Positions 43,423 to 56,656 of a stretch of DNA of 64,000 nucleotides are shown in pieces. Under the pieces are notes generated by a model. That model was given only the letters and a program-made list of their open reading frames with translations. It was not told where the DNA came from and ran no database searches. The stretch is taken from NCBI GenBank assembly GCA_043228905.1, contig JBHGNT010000004.1:3100001-3164000 (forward strand), read 5' to 3'. Each line of letters starts with the position of its first letter. The first letter of the stretch is position 1. The translations under genes were made by a program, and so were the position numbers. Source of the stretch: Azolla caroliniana (lineage: Eukaryota > Polypodiophyta).

Positions 43423-43718
43423 GCTTCCTGACTCCTCTGCTGCAACAAGTCAAGAAATCATCATCACCACCATACAGCAATGCATTCACACTTCTACCAC
43501 ATTGAAAGCTAGTTTAAAGTAATCCTCTATGGATATATACACATACATATGATATATAGATGAATGTATATATGTATACATACATATATAACCATTGAAA
43601 GCTAGTTTAAAGTAATCCTCTATATATATATATATACACATACATATTATATATAAGTGTGTGTGTGTGTGTGCGCGCGCGCTTTCTGATTCCTCTGCTG
43701 CATCAAGTCAAGAAATCA
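43423..43718. repeat. Duplicated segments upstream of the PUF start codon
   Basis: Two paralogous blocks: gctt(c/t)ctga(c/t)tcctctgctg followed by ca(a/t)caagtcaagaaatca at 43423-43460 and 43681-43718; and attgaaagctagtttaaagt followed by aatcctctat at 43501-43530 and 43594-43623. Dinucleotide runs (TA, TG, CG) fill the gaps. On the minus strand the first block contains a tgcag splice-acceptor-like word in both copies. Confidence 0.8.
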
Positions 43719-44330
43719 CGAATCCGAGAGAGTGTGAATCATTTCTCGCACATGAATGTGAATAATATACACATTCATAGTTGGAGAAATCAAGAGTAGG
43801 TCCAATTATCCAGGCACATGTAGACATCCATACCCGCATACATACATGGATGCCATACACATCCCTATATAACTACATACATACTTGTGGAATCAAGATG
43901 AAAGGGACCATCCATACATGTATGTCAATCCATCCATACCTACACGTGTGCCATCCATACACATCCGAACCTACATGTATGCCATCCATACACATCCATA
44001 CATCCGTACCTACATGTATACCATCCATCCATGTATGGTATCCATACATACATACACACACATACACCCATACATACATAAACAAACCAAAAGAAATCCG
44101 AATGCAGAAAGGAAAGGAGGACCAGAAGTTTTGTTGTGGGCTGGATAGACGTCTGTAGAGCTTGTTTCTGTGTCATACCTGATCGAGAAGCTTTGATGTG
44201 AGGAAGAAGGGTTCAGGGTTGATGTAGAAGATGGGCAAAAAGCCTTTGATGGAAAAAAACCATCGAAAACAAACACACTACACATATGTATATATATATA
44301 TATGTGTATATACATACATACATAAAAAAG
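43540..44330. repeat. CATA-type simple repeats upstream of the PUF gene
   Basis: Imperfect catacatccatac/tatg arrays, with the higher-order phrase acctacatgtatgccatcca repeated several times between 43930 and 44030. The long open frames across it on both strands are artefacts. Confidence 0.88.
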
Positions 44331-44422
44331 ATACATAAGAAGCGAGAGAGAAGGGGGGGGCCATTTATTTGTGTGAATTTATATATATAGCCATAGTTGA
44401 TCTGTACTGCTACGAAGCAGAA

Positions 44423-44425
<3 letters not shown>

Positions 44426-44458
<33 letters not shown>
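44426..44458. repeat. (GA)n microsatellite in the PUF promoter region
   Basis: About 33 bp of GA, which is CT on the strand of the PUF gene, about 1.1 kb upstream of its ATG. CT runs are frequent near plant transcription starts. Confidence 0.9.
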
Positions 44459-44463
<5 letters not shown>

Positions 44464-44485
44464 GGCAAGGAAGCTCGAAAAGTGG

Positions 44486-44880
44486 GATCTTTTTATTTTT
44501 ATTTCTCGTTTTCTTTTTTTATTTAATATTTTTTACACCTTTTTTCCTCTTTTTTTACGCTTTTTTAAAAAAATTTATTTGTATTTTTACTCTTGTTTTG
44601 CTTTTTATTTTTACTTCTGACGCATTTTAGTTTCTTTTTTTTATTTTAGTTTCTTTTTTTCTTTTTTTTCTTTCTTTCTTTTTTTTCTTTCTTTCTTTTT
44701 TTTCTTTTTTTCTTTTTTCCCTTTTTTTCCTTTTTTTCCTTTTTTTCTTTTTATTTTTATTTTTTCTTTGTTTTTCGTTTATTTTTTATGTTTTTTCTTT
44801 TCATTCTTTTTTTGTTTTTTCTTTTTCCTTTTTATGCATTTTTGTTTTTTATTTTCTACCAAGTGCTTTTTTTCCACTCG
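44486..44880. repeat. T-rich low-complexity tract
   Basis: Around 400 bp dominated by t5-t8 runs separated by single c, g or a. Phe-rich frames across it are not genes. Confidence 0.92.
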
Positions 44881-44899
44881 TGGTTTTGTTGAGGTGAGA

Positions 44900-45155
44900 A
44901 TGCTTTTTGGGTTTTCCATGTTTCTTCCTTCACCCTCCATCCAAAACTGGTTTTTCTTTTATGTATTATTCTTATATAAAGCTCAAAAGGATATAAACCA
45001 ATGTGCCACCCCTAACTCTACATTTTGGGCATGTCACTCTTATGTGTTGCTCCTACTCCGGCACTCTCAAGGTTTTGGTGTTCTTTGTTAGTATTGGCGT
45101 TTGTGTTGATGTTGCATGAATTAAGATCTTGAAATTGAGTACCTTAAATCAAACA

Positions 45156-45192
<37 letters not shown>

Positions 45193-48100
45193 GTATATAT
45201 ACTATATATGTTTGGGATTTGATCAATGTATAAGATAATGGTGTCAATTGCTCACCAAGTCGTGACTTAATACAAGTTTGAATGTCGGAACCCCCCCCCA
45301 CCCCTACAACGAGAACAATCTCCAACAAGAATGTAATACTTCTTGTTCTACCCCCCCCCCCAATGAAATTATGTAAATACGCAAATGTGTACATTGGATA
45401 TCTATGCATGATAACAAATGTGAGTAGTTTCACATTTCTATGTCTTTGCCTTGATTGATCGCAAAAAAGTAAATAAATTAATGCTCTTAGACTTACACTA
45501 GCCACGTAATAAATTATTGTGTTTTAGATTATTTTGAAATCATGCAATGGTTCCATCATTTCGATTATTTAATTTGTTAATTTGAAGATTGGGCCACTGC
45601 AACATGATCGTGTAAATGTGATGGTAACTTGATTATCCAAGTAAATTAACATATCTATACATTTTTCAACAGTTACAATGATGTAGTACTTGCTTAGCCA
45701 TTTTGATAGTTCTTTACTCATTTAAAGTATTGATTCATTTTACTGCTCAAATGAAGTCTAAAACGGGAAAAAAATATGCATGTGATGTTTCGAGTTTTTT
45801 TTTCCCAAAAAAATGTTTCTGAGTATTGAAATTCAATTTGTTCTTTCCTAATGATAGTGTCGTTTATAATTAGCTATGTAGATAAAATGCATATCAAAAG
45901 AAATATCCACAAACACACACATACTAACAATGGCAATGTATGAAGCAATCTTTAATATTTATTTTGTCGTTTCAAGATGTTCTATATTTAAGTAGCGAAT
46001 ATAATAAGCAATTCTCATAACCCTCTTATAGTTTTTAGTTGAAATGTTTCAGTTATAAGACCTTGCTCACTCTTTTTGTAAAAGACCATTGTTGTTGGCT
46101 AGATTTTATTGTTGGTAAACCAACTTGCATTTTGTGCACTTCAAACCTTATAAATTTTCTTGTAGATGTCCAATGCATTTGATAATATATTCTTCAAGAC
46201 TCGTTCATTATATTTGTTGGGATATGTTATTTTTGTAGTGCCCTAAACATACAATGGTCTTTCTACATGAATAAAGATGACAAGGGCGCTCGTACGTGTG
46301 TCTTCTACAATGGATTTGTTATTGAAGAGTAAACATATGGATTTACATTTTGTCTCAAAATTTGTTTTCTATTATCATAATCAGAATCTTGATTTGTATG
46401 AACCAATGAGCCAATTATTAGGGCAAAATAAATTGGTTAAGTGAGATGCTCCAACAAAACAAAGCACTAAAAGGAATAGACGGATCCCAACTATGTTGGG
46501 TGAATCCAATGATGACTTTCCCTATGATCATTGCATAACAAGATCCAAATCCCAAATGACCCAATCTCCTAATGAATTAGAACAGTCATTGTAATGTGAT
46601 GCATGACTATATCATGTATTGTTACCACATATATTATAGATCTAGGTACTAAAGTAAGCTTAAGATAAGGATAAAGAAATGAAAGATAGAAAGGAGAAAG
46701 AGAAAGAAGGGTGTCGATCCACCCGACCACCCCCGAGCGAAGGGATCGAGACGGACTCGAGCCTCGATCGGCGTCCCATACCACCGCCATGGCGTCGAGT
46801 CGTACCTGGTGCTAGCGCGCTCGCTACAAGAGTTAACCCACCACACGAGCAGAGTCTCGATGTAGTCAAAAGATCCTCCAATGAGGGTAGCTAGGCCTCT
46901 TATTTATAGCGATACCCAAGGCCCCCAGGCAAGTTCACACTTGACCTAATGGGTTGTCTCAATCCCGAGGATTAAAAGTAATCCTCCCCTTCTTTACACT
47001 CTCGTTTAACCCTCACACTTATCCACGTGTATAGAATACTACGGTAAATTCTTACCACGGGATATTATATGGTCATGCCCGTAACAACATAGTAAAACCA
47101 ACTCGTTCTTTCGTACAACGATGGGATGCCTCCACTTCCAACAACTCTCTCAGAATCAAGGGATATTTTATAACACACAATAAGCATATAAATCGATCAT
47201 TCCATCTATCCAGCTTTATAAAGACAAGTCTCATCTTGTCATCTTATGATGACTAATCATGTATATGAGAGCTAGAGAGTGCACATCATTGCAAGGGTGT
47301 ATCAATGTTCTAACAAAGTTACTAACCAAGAAATTGAAACTTCCACAATAGTGGAGGGTGTACACGGTATCTCTCCCAATTTGCACATGATTGGCCAAAA
47401 AAACTAAAGTTTAAGAGTTTCGTTCTTCATAAAGCTTCACATGATGATCATTTAGTTTTACAAATGCATTTGACTATGAACTTTATCGCGTTTTATGCTT
47501 GATTCACTTAGGAAAGGTAGTATACATCTTCAAAAAACCATTATTATTCTGATTAGGTTAATAAAGGGCATTAGTATATGCTTGCGGATATGTTTAAGAA
47601 GAGAGCAAGAACATGGAGACATACAAGTAGTTTGTATACAACTAAGTTACATGTAGTGAGGTATATAACATTATCTGCTATTGATCTATATAATTAGTTT
47701 TTCCAATGAAAAAGGAGGGAGGGGAGCGAGATGAAAAGTCACATGGACATGTGGGATTAAACGTTAAATTTGTCAAGAGGACAATATCATACATTGAAAC
47801 CCCATCAAAGTGTTGCACAAAGATAAGTTGTCAATACAAAATAGGACATGAGCGGATGATACATGTTTCTTTATAAGGATGGAAGATATAGTAAGGTTTG
47901 AACATGAGTCCATAAGCTACAAAAACACAACTTACCAATGGGGCATCAACATAAGAGAATAAGAAAAAAACAATATAATAATAAGTATTAATGATAACAC
48001 ACGAGGAAACTCATCCATAAACAAGTGTTAATGCGTAAACAATATTTAGTTACATGTCACGACACACTGTGAAGCCTCACTTCTCTACATGATATAAGAG

Positions 48101-49255
48101 CGTTCAATTTATAGTAGGTTCACATGGTTAGTATGTTTCACATTCAAACACATCAACATAATGGTGTAGTTCCAACGTGGGTCATGTACAAAATCAAGTT
48201 TGTGGTTTGATTCTCAAACAATGAGTTTGATGTTGATTTGATCTTATACATCAATCACACTTTGAGGTCATGCACACTACTCTTTTGCTCCTAACCTTAA
48301 GAACCCAATTTAAAGTTAATTTAATAGGTTTAAGGTTACGATAACTAGAGAACCAATTACCTTAAGATGCATGACAAAGCCATAAGGACATATGAAACAT
48401 GATGTGGTGGCATGGGGGCCTACAAGGTTAGGATTATGTAAGGGGACTAGGTACCTCTTTTGTCACAATATCTCAAGATGTTTTCAAGACTCTATCAACA
48501 AGGCAAATCTTTTTTCTCTCGGATTTGTTCATCTCAACTTCCAAGGTATAACACATTCTATTATTCAACATTACGAGACACTGATGATATTTTATATTCA
48601 TCTCTTATCCTTCCCTTGAGGGTGTTGGAGTGGTTTAACACCCTTAAAACCTTATTTCCTAATCATTCATTTTATTAGTATCTCGATTTGTAATATTTGT
48701 TATCGAAGCATGGTACTAATGAAAAATCCTCTCTTTTTGTTGTTTCATTTTGGATGAATATCAACGAATGTAAGAATCCACGAGATAGCCATTTCAGAAA
48801 TTATATGTTAATCATGCATTGCAAACTCAAAAAGAATGGAAAATATAAGGTTGGACACTGATCCAATTACGATCAGGCCGCTCAATGCTTGCTCATCAAA
48901 ACAACTTAAGATCTAGAGGAGCTAATAAGAAGAGGACACTTGAGTGCGACATCCTCTTTGCTGAGTGAGAGATGGGAGAAGAGCATCGAAGAAGAAGAAG
49001 AAAAAAAGCTCGTTTAGACAAGCAGAAGACCAAAAGCAACGACAGTCAGTCTGCTTACAACCAAATTGAAGTTAACGAGCAAAACGGGGCAGCATCAAAG
49101 AAACATAGGTGCAAGACATGTAGGAGTGTCGATAAAAGCAAATAAGAAGAGACATACATAAAAGTTGTGGACACATGCGCGGCGACACACATAATAAACA
49201 CATACAGAACACATTGTTGGGCGAAACATGTGTAAAACACACATAACGTAGTACT
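44900..49255. other. Intergenic DNA between PUF and eS4 genes
   Basis: The two genes diverge from here. Contains a (CT)n tract (45157-45190), two poly-C runs (45292-45303, 45351-45361) and a candidate solo LTR. I recognise no coding gene. Confidence 0.6.
46615..47089 (-). repeat. Candidate solo LTR
   Basis: A GC-richer island with near-inverted ends (TGTATTGTTACC on the left; CCCGTAACAACA on the right) and a minus-strand TATA box (ctataaata, 46901-46909) followed by sequence that looks like an LTR leader. No internal retroelement coding lies beside it. A clear target duplication is not visible (tatca against tagta), so the ends may be a few bases off or the site old. It could be another GC-rich repeat. 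Confidence 0.5.
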
Positions 49256-49275
49256 AGGTGGACACTAGGGGGTTT

Positions 49276-49336
49276 TGGGCTGGATGGCCAAGTGTGAAAT
49301 GGACGGGGGGTGGGCCAAAGGGATCGCTTAGGGTTT
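49276..49336 (+). promoter_or_regulatory. Site II elements and telo-box of the eS4 promoter
   Basis: TGGGCT (49276-49281) and TGGGCC (49311-49316) lie just upstream of a telo-box in reverse orientation, TTAGGGTTT (49328-49336), about 120 bp before the ATG. Site II plus telo-box is the established arrangement for coordinated expression of plant ribosomal-protein genes in growing cells. Confidence 0.75.
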
Positions 49337-49408
49337 TCCTCTCTCTGCTTCTCTCTACTAAGGAGCAGAAGCCATAGCTGTATCTTTCCTTTCCAGGTCT
49401 CTCTGCAG

Positions 49409-49441
49409 ACGACGACGACGACGACGACGACGAAGAAGAAG
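49409..49441 (+). repeat. GAC/GAA trinucleotide run in the eS4 5' UTR
   Basis: About eight GAC units then GAA units, ending 15 bp before the start codon. It gives a Ser-rich frame on the other strand that is not a gene. Confidence 0.9.
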
Positions 49442-49455
49442 AGTCTGATTTCGTC

Positions 49456-51086
<1,631 letters not shown>

Positions 51087-52540
51087 ATATTACTCTGCCC
51101 ATAGGACCGACCATCTTGCATTTATGAGTTTACAGTTTAGGAACTGTGAGGTTTTTTTTTGTTTCTTATATGGACCTTTCGGTTGCTACTTGCCCGATGA
51201 TCCTGCAACATTTTTGTATTGCTAAATTAATCTAATTGTCGGTTCATTTCTCTACTTGTTGGTATGTCTGATTCATAATTGAGTGAATAGCTTTTATTAA
51301 TCTTTATGGATGATCATTTATTTAGGCCATGATTGCTTTCTTAGTGATTTACCATCTATTTGGGAATATATATACGACTTTCATGTTTATGTTTTTAACC
51401 GTTCAAATAGCAGGATGCAACTGTTGGTCAGAGATTATGTGAAGATTTCTGTAATATCCTTATGCATTTTATCTGTAATGAGCTGAGTGGTTAGATCAAC
51501 ATTCAAGCTCTATTATTTGGTGCACTTGTGGGGAATGTAAAATGGAATCCAACATTGTTGTAATGTCTATTAATATATTGTTGTTATGCCTATTGTTGTA
51601 ATTCAGTGTAGATGTTTTCAGCTATCCTCTCATTAAAAGAACAAAAACTCTGATGGTGTCATGGGAAATTGCTTGCAGTCTTATGAATAGGCTTCATTTG
51701 GACAAATGTGCTAGGCAGACTTTGCTCACTTGTTCTCATGTAACATCACTGAGTGTTGCTGTTAAACACTCATTGATTGTGGTTTAGCATGTCTTAGGTA
51801 GGGCATGCCATCATTGCCTGAGTTATATCTATCCAGTGTCAAAATCCCCGGAGCCATACAGAGTGTAAAAAAGAAAAATTGATTTCTCTAATGAAAATGA
51901 TAGTGGGAATAATGCACTAACAATATGAATTAATTGTCGCAGTAACAATATAAGGATCTACCCAAAGCTATGGAGTATAAACAAATAGCTTGACGCAAGA
52001 ATAAGCAAAAATACATAAAAACAAAATATAATTTAATGACCTATTTGTAATGAACTTAGATATAATGACCTGTTTGTATCAACCAATGTTAAAAACAATT
52101 GAGTTTAGGCTAGCTTTTAAATCAACTTAGCGGTGAAATCCAGATTAAACTGAGGAAGGAGAGAACACAAAACACAAGTTGTTCTTAAAAGAAAACAGAT
52201 GTTTTATGATTACAAACAAAATCATGGGGTAACATCTTTTTTTTTATATCCTACAGAGTTGGTTTGCAAGTATATATATACATAATACATAAATGTATAT
52301 ATAACTTGCCATACTAGAGATGTGGAGGGAGCCACTCCCAACATTTTCTCAGCATAAATTTGTATGACTTGTTAAGGTCTGAATTGAGGTTGTTACAAAG
52401 ATAGACACCACCTTTGGTCTACATATTACTTCAATTCTGAACGAAAATGTATATGAACTGAAATTGCACATATTTGAAGGAGAACAAAACAATAAAATGG
52501 ATCGATTTGGAGTAATAAGTTTTCAGATGCTTGTATTATT
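51087..52540. other. Convergent intergenic region, eS4 and receptor kinase 3' flanks
   Basis: 1.45 kb holding the 3' UTRs of both genes. AT-rich, with short poly-T and TA runs; nothing else recognised. Confidence 0.6.
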
Positions 52541-55249
52541 TTACCTCCCTTGGGTATTAATGAGCTGTGAGAAGACAGCACTAGCTGTGGTTTCATCAGA
52601 ATTCTCACTAAATCCGGTATTACTACTGTGGCTGTTACTGTCCACTTTCTTCTCAGCCATTGGAGGGAGTTCAACTTCGGGCACATCCTTCACCGGGATT
52701 TCCTTCACCTTCGGGTTACTACTATCCCAGTCTTTCTCTGGAGATGTTTCATGAAGCTGCAATGCATATTCCAGGTTCCAGAGAATATCACCCATAGCCG
52801 GACGATCTAACCCCGATTCTGCCAAACATTTCTCAGCTGTTTCTGCAAATTTCTTCAGTGAATCTTTGTTCAATCGCCCCTTTAGACTTGGATCGATGAT
52901 TTGATCGAGGATTCCTTTCTTTTGGTGGTATATTGCCCATTCAGCCATATTCACTTGCTCTCTGGGCAGGGTAGGGTTAATAGCAGGGCGAGCAAGAAGA
53001 ACCTCGAGGAGAACGACACCAAAAGAGTACACATCAGATTTCTCAGTCAGTTGTTGCCTCCGGAAATACTCTGGATCTAAGTAACCGAAACTACCCTTAA
53101 CAGCAGTGCTAACATGAGTGTGTTCAAGGGAAGGACCGGTCTTGGATAAACCGAAATCTGCCACTTTGGCGACAAAATTCTCATCCAAAAGTATGTTCGT
53201 GGTCTTTACGTCTCGATGGATGATACCGTTGGCAGCCCCTGTGTGAAGATAATGCAACCCTCGGGCAGCACCAATGCATATCTCTAGCCTCTGTTTCCAT
53301 GACAATGCCGGCAATCCAGCTCCATAAAGATGGCCTCGGAGAGGTCCATTCGACATGTAATCATAAACAAGGATCATTTCCGAGTGATCTTCACAAAAGC
53401 CGATAAGCGAGACCAAATGCCTATGTCGAAGCTTGGACAAGAGCTCGATTTCGGTTTGGAATTCATGCACTCCTTGCTCGGAGGTAGGGTTCCCTCTCTT
53501 AACCGCGACCTCCGTGGTTCCATCCTCGAGAACCCCTTTGTAGACCTTTCCAAAGCCACCCACTCCGACCACATTGGTCTCGTCAAAGTCGCCAGTAATC
53601 TCTAGGATTTCAGAGAAAGAGAAGTATCTACAATTGTTGGACGGAGCCGACGAGGCATAGCTTCCGGTGCCACTCTTCCGAGAAGCCGTAGTGGAGAGCT
53701 TGCTGGTGGCGAGAGAATGCGAGTTCCCACCATTAGTGGGCAAAGGCATCCAGGAGGGAGCCTTTGAACTGCCCTGCTTCTTCTGACTGTTTTCAGCACT
53801 GCTTCTCCTTCTCCGGAAACAAAAGAAGAAGATGACGACAAGGGCAGCGACTGCAGCGAGAGATCCTACGACTCCGCCGATGATGGGCATCTTACTGCTT
53901 TGAGAGGGGCCTGTGGAGGAGCCAGTAGATGAGGGGCTCTGTTCTTGCAGGACTTGGGGGGGAGGAGGGGGGCCTTGCAGGCTCCCGGCCGAGTTGTTCA
54001 TCTTGTAAATCTCGAGGCCATTGAGGATAGCATTGTAGTAGCTACTGTTGACATCGCTAGGGTGAAGCTGCAGAGTCAGAGTGGACATGGTAGAGCTTTG
54101 GACTGCGAAGTCCTTGACATTAGCGATGAGCTTGTTGCCTGTGAAGGCCACCACATCATAGCCTTGGAAAGCAGTCTGGCCATCGATGTAGATGTCGAAG
54201 ACCCTCATGTTGATCAGGCTGTACACGAGCTCGCAGAAGTGCAGGCGGACATAGTAGGTGAAATTGGCGTCGACCTCGAAACTCCATGAGAGGTTGAACT
54301 GCAGGTTTAGGTTGTTGTCGTTGGTCATGAATCGAGCAGAGTCGTAGACATCTGCAGGGGCGGTATAGTTAGGGAGCTTCCCGTAGGAGATGGGGCCAGA
54401 AACAGAAGAAGCGACGCCATAAGCAGCCCCTACAGTGAAAGCAAGATCTGTCGACCATAGCCGGCCGAGCTCGTCCTCTGATTCTCGCACAGTTTGGCCT
54501 CCCATGTTCAACCGGAACATGGTCTCGAACGCGATCCTAGCCACAGGGAAGGTAACGCTAGATCCGAACCCTACAAAACTGAGCGAACTGGAGAAGACAT
54601 CGTCCGGCATTGCCATGATCTCCACCCCATTCACCATAGCGAAGGCGCCGTTTGCACTCCCAGGCAGGAAGGTGAGGGTCAACGCTGTACCTGTCACATT
54701 GATGGAGTATTCCTTGAAGACGTAGGCGAGGTTGAGAGAAGCCATGAGATCTGTCAGACTGACGTTCGTCATTAGGTCGTAGGAGTCGGATTTGACGGTG
54801 ACAATGGCGTTCTGAGTGGGGAAGGTAGAAGTGCTGAAGGAGAGGGGGTAGAAGTAGAGGCGGACGTAGTAGCGACCAGGCGTGACAGGGAAGGAGTATG
54901 CAGACGGAGATGTGAAAATGCGGACTGTGGAGTAAGGTATGGTGTCAGGGAGATTAGCAGAATTCGGATCGTAGGAAGCAGAGGAATTGGCACTGATGTC
55001 TTGGCTTTGCCCTAGGTTCAGGAAGGAGCTCCCTGTGGAGGAAGGGCCTCCATCGCCGATCCATGTCCTGGATTGAGAGTCGGTTAAGTTGCCGTTGGCT
55101 CCGCAGGCAATCCTGTACACTGCAGGGCTAGCCGCCTGCGTCGCTGTTGACATGGATGGAGAGAGCACTGCTAGTGCTAGTAATAGAAGAATGGCGTAGG
55201 TGCAGGCCATGTGGAGGTACAGGGGTGGACGGCAGTTCCAGATCTCCAT
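52541..55249 (-). CDS. THE1: CrRLK1L malectin-like receptor kinase, THESEUS1-like
   Basis: Intronless, 902 residues from ATG 55249; the frame stays open 80 codons further up, but that stretch is CT-rich 5' UTR. A signal peptide (about 14-40) starts at a hydrophobic ACTYAILLLLALAVL. The extracellular part (45-420) is a tandem malectin-like region with many N-glycosylation sites. One TM helix spans about 454-478, followed by RRRR. The kinase domain has GVGGFG (562-567), Lys584, Glu600, HRD (678-680) and DFG (698-700), an active RD kinase. The C-terminal ending ASAVFSQLINTQGR resembles what I recall of THE1, which senses cell-wall damage and RALF peptides at the plasma membrane; HERK-type relatives are the alternative. 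CrRLK1L genes are usually intronless, as here. Confidence 0.93.
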   Translation of the reverse strand: MEIWNCRPPLYLHMACTYAILLLLALAVLSPSMSTATQAASPAVYRIACGANGNLTDSQSRTWIGDGGPSSTGSSFLNLGQSQDISANSSASYDPNSANLPDTIPYSTVRIFTSPSAYSFPVTPGRYYVRLYFYPLSFSTSTFPTQNAIVTVKSDSYDLMTNVSLTDLMASLNLAYVFKEYSINVTGTALTLTFLPGSANGAFAMVNGVEIMAMPDDVFSSSLSFVGFGSSVTFPVARIAFETMFRLNMGGQTVRESEDELGRLWSTDLAFTVGAAYGVASSVSGPISYGKLPNYTAPADVYDSARFMTNDNNLNLQFNLSWSFEVDANFTYYVRLHFCELVYSLINMRVFDIYIDGQTAFQGYDVVAFTGNKLIANVKDFAVQSSTMSTLTLQLHPSDVNSSYYNAILNGLEIYKMNNSAGSLQGPPPPPQVLQEQSPSSTGSSTGPSQSSKMPIIGGVVGSLAAVAALVVIFFFCFRRRRSSAENSQKKQGSSKAPSWMPLPTNGGNSHSLATSKLSTTASRKSGTGSYASSAPSNNCRYFSFSEILEITGDFDETNVVGVGGFGKVYKGVLEDGTTEVAVKRGNPTSEQGVHEFQTEIELLSKLRHRHLVSLIGFCEDHSEMILVYDYMSNGPLRGHLYGAGLPALSWKQRLEICIGAARGLHYLHTGAANGIIHRDVKTTNILLDENFVAKVADFGLSKTGPSLEHTHVSTAVKGSFGYLDPEYFRRQQLTEKSDVYSFGVVLLEVLLARPAINPTLPREQVNMAEWAIYHQKKGILDQIIDPSLKGRLNKDSLKKFAETAEKCLAESGLDRPAMGDILWNLEYALQLHETSPEKDWDSSNPKVKEIPVKDVPEVELPPMAEKKVDSNSHSSNTGFSENSDETTASAVFSQLINTQGR

Positions 55250-55419
55250 CTTCTTTCTTCCCTCCTGTCTTCGAGGTTCTTTTCCAGAAGCTTCTCTCTG
55301 CGCCTGTTTGCTTGTGATGGAAAAGCATATAATAGGGTCACAGGTCAATTGTTGAGAGCTTGGAGGACGGACGCCATAGCTGGAGCTTCTTGTGTCTGTG
55401 TCTGTTGGTTTGGTTTGCA

Positions 55420-55590
55420 GGGTAGAGAGAGAGAAAAGAGAGAGAGAAGAGAGAGAGAGATGAGGAAACGTGTGGGGTAGTAAAGGCAAGGTAGCAGAGG
55501 AGGTGCAGGGCTGGCATACACCAGCAAATCACATACATACAACACACACACATACATTCATGGCACACACACACACACACACACACACAT
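55420..55590. repeat. GA and AC microsatellites at the receptor kinase 5' end
   Basis: GA-rich runs (about 55425-55461; CT on the gene strand, probably 5' UTR) and an (AC)n run (about 55565-55589). Confidence 0.9.
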
Positions 55591-55689
55591 ACATACTCTC
55601 TGCACGATTTGCTTCATTTTCTTCTTCTTCCTTTTTTTTCTTCATACTTTTAAATTCGCTCGTTTTTTTTTTCTCCGTGTTTTGTCTTC

Positions 55690-56656
55690 ACGTATGTAAT
55701 GTATGTATGTATGGCCTCTGTATGTATTTATGTATGTATGGATATAGTTAGTATGTATAGTATGTATGTTGTATGTATGCATGTATGTATGTATGTATGT
55801 ATGTATGGATATAGTTAGTATGTATAATATGTATAGTATGTATGTATGCATGCATGTATGGCGTCTGTATGTATTTATGTATGTATGGATATAGGTAGAC
55901 CGTAGTATGTATAGTATGTCTGTATGCATGCATGTATGTATGGCGTCTGTATTTATTTATGTATGGATGGATGGATATAGGTAGACCTAGTATGTATAGT
56001 ATGTATATATGCATGCATGCATGCATGTATGTATATACAGAATGTATGCATGCATGTATGTATGTATATACAGAATGTATGCATGCATGTATGTATGGCG
56101 TCTGTGTGTATTTATGTATGCATGTATGTATGGATATAGGTAATATGTATGCCGTATCTATCTATGTACGTTATGTATGCATGTATGTATGGATATAGGT
56201 TAGTATGTATGGCGTATCTATTTATGTATGCATGTATGCATCTATGTATGGACATAGGTAGTATATATGGCGTATCCATGTATGTATGTTATGTGTGCAT
56301 GTATGTATGGATATAGGGATGTATGTTATTTTATGCATGTATGTATGGATATGGGTTATGTATGGTATGTGTGTGTGTGTATGTATGTTATGTATGCATG
56401 TATTTGTTACCTGCGTATGTAGGTATGATACGTATGTGTGTATTGTATGTAGGTTATCTGTGTATGTATAATACGTATGTGTGTATTGTATGTAGGTTAT
56501 CTGTGTATGTAGGTATGATACGTATGTGTGTATTGTATGTAGGTTATCTGTGTATGTATAATACGTATGTGTGTATTGTATGTAGGTTATCTGTGTATGT
56601 ATAATACGTATGTGTGTATTGTATGTAGGTTATGTATCTGTGTATGTATGTATGGA
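55690..56656. repeat. Long TATG-type repeat array with a 43-bp minisatellite
   Basis: Nearly 1 kb of (TATG)n and related words with longer phrases (ggatataggtagtatgtat; gcatgcatgtatgtatata) repeated. At its right end a regular unit around acgtatgtgtgtattgtatg recurs at 56430, 56473, 56520, 56563 and 56606 (spacing 43, 47, 43, 43). It starts about 440 bp upstream of the receptor kinase ATG. The long frames (MYV-rich or THI-rich) are artefacts. Confidence 0.93.

Noticed and set aside
43781-44336. Frames rich in HTYI and MYVW words upstream of the PUF gene
   Set aside because: Translation of the CATA repeats; both strands are open for the same reason.
44369-45091. Phe-rich plus-strand frames
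   Set aside because: They are the T-rich low-complexity tract read in frame.
55250-55489. N-terminal extension of the receptor kinase frame by 80 codons
   Set aside because: The extension has no signal-peptide character and is CT-rich 5' leader; the family start with a signal peptide is at 55249.
55642-56604. Several frames rich in YIHT or VCMY upstream of the receptor kinase
   Set aside because: Products of the TATG array.
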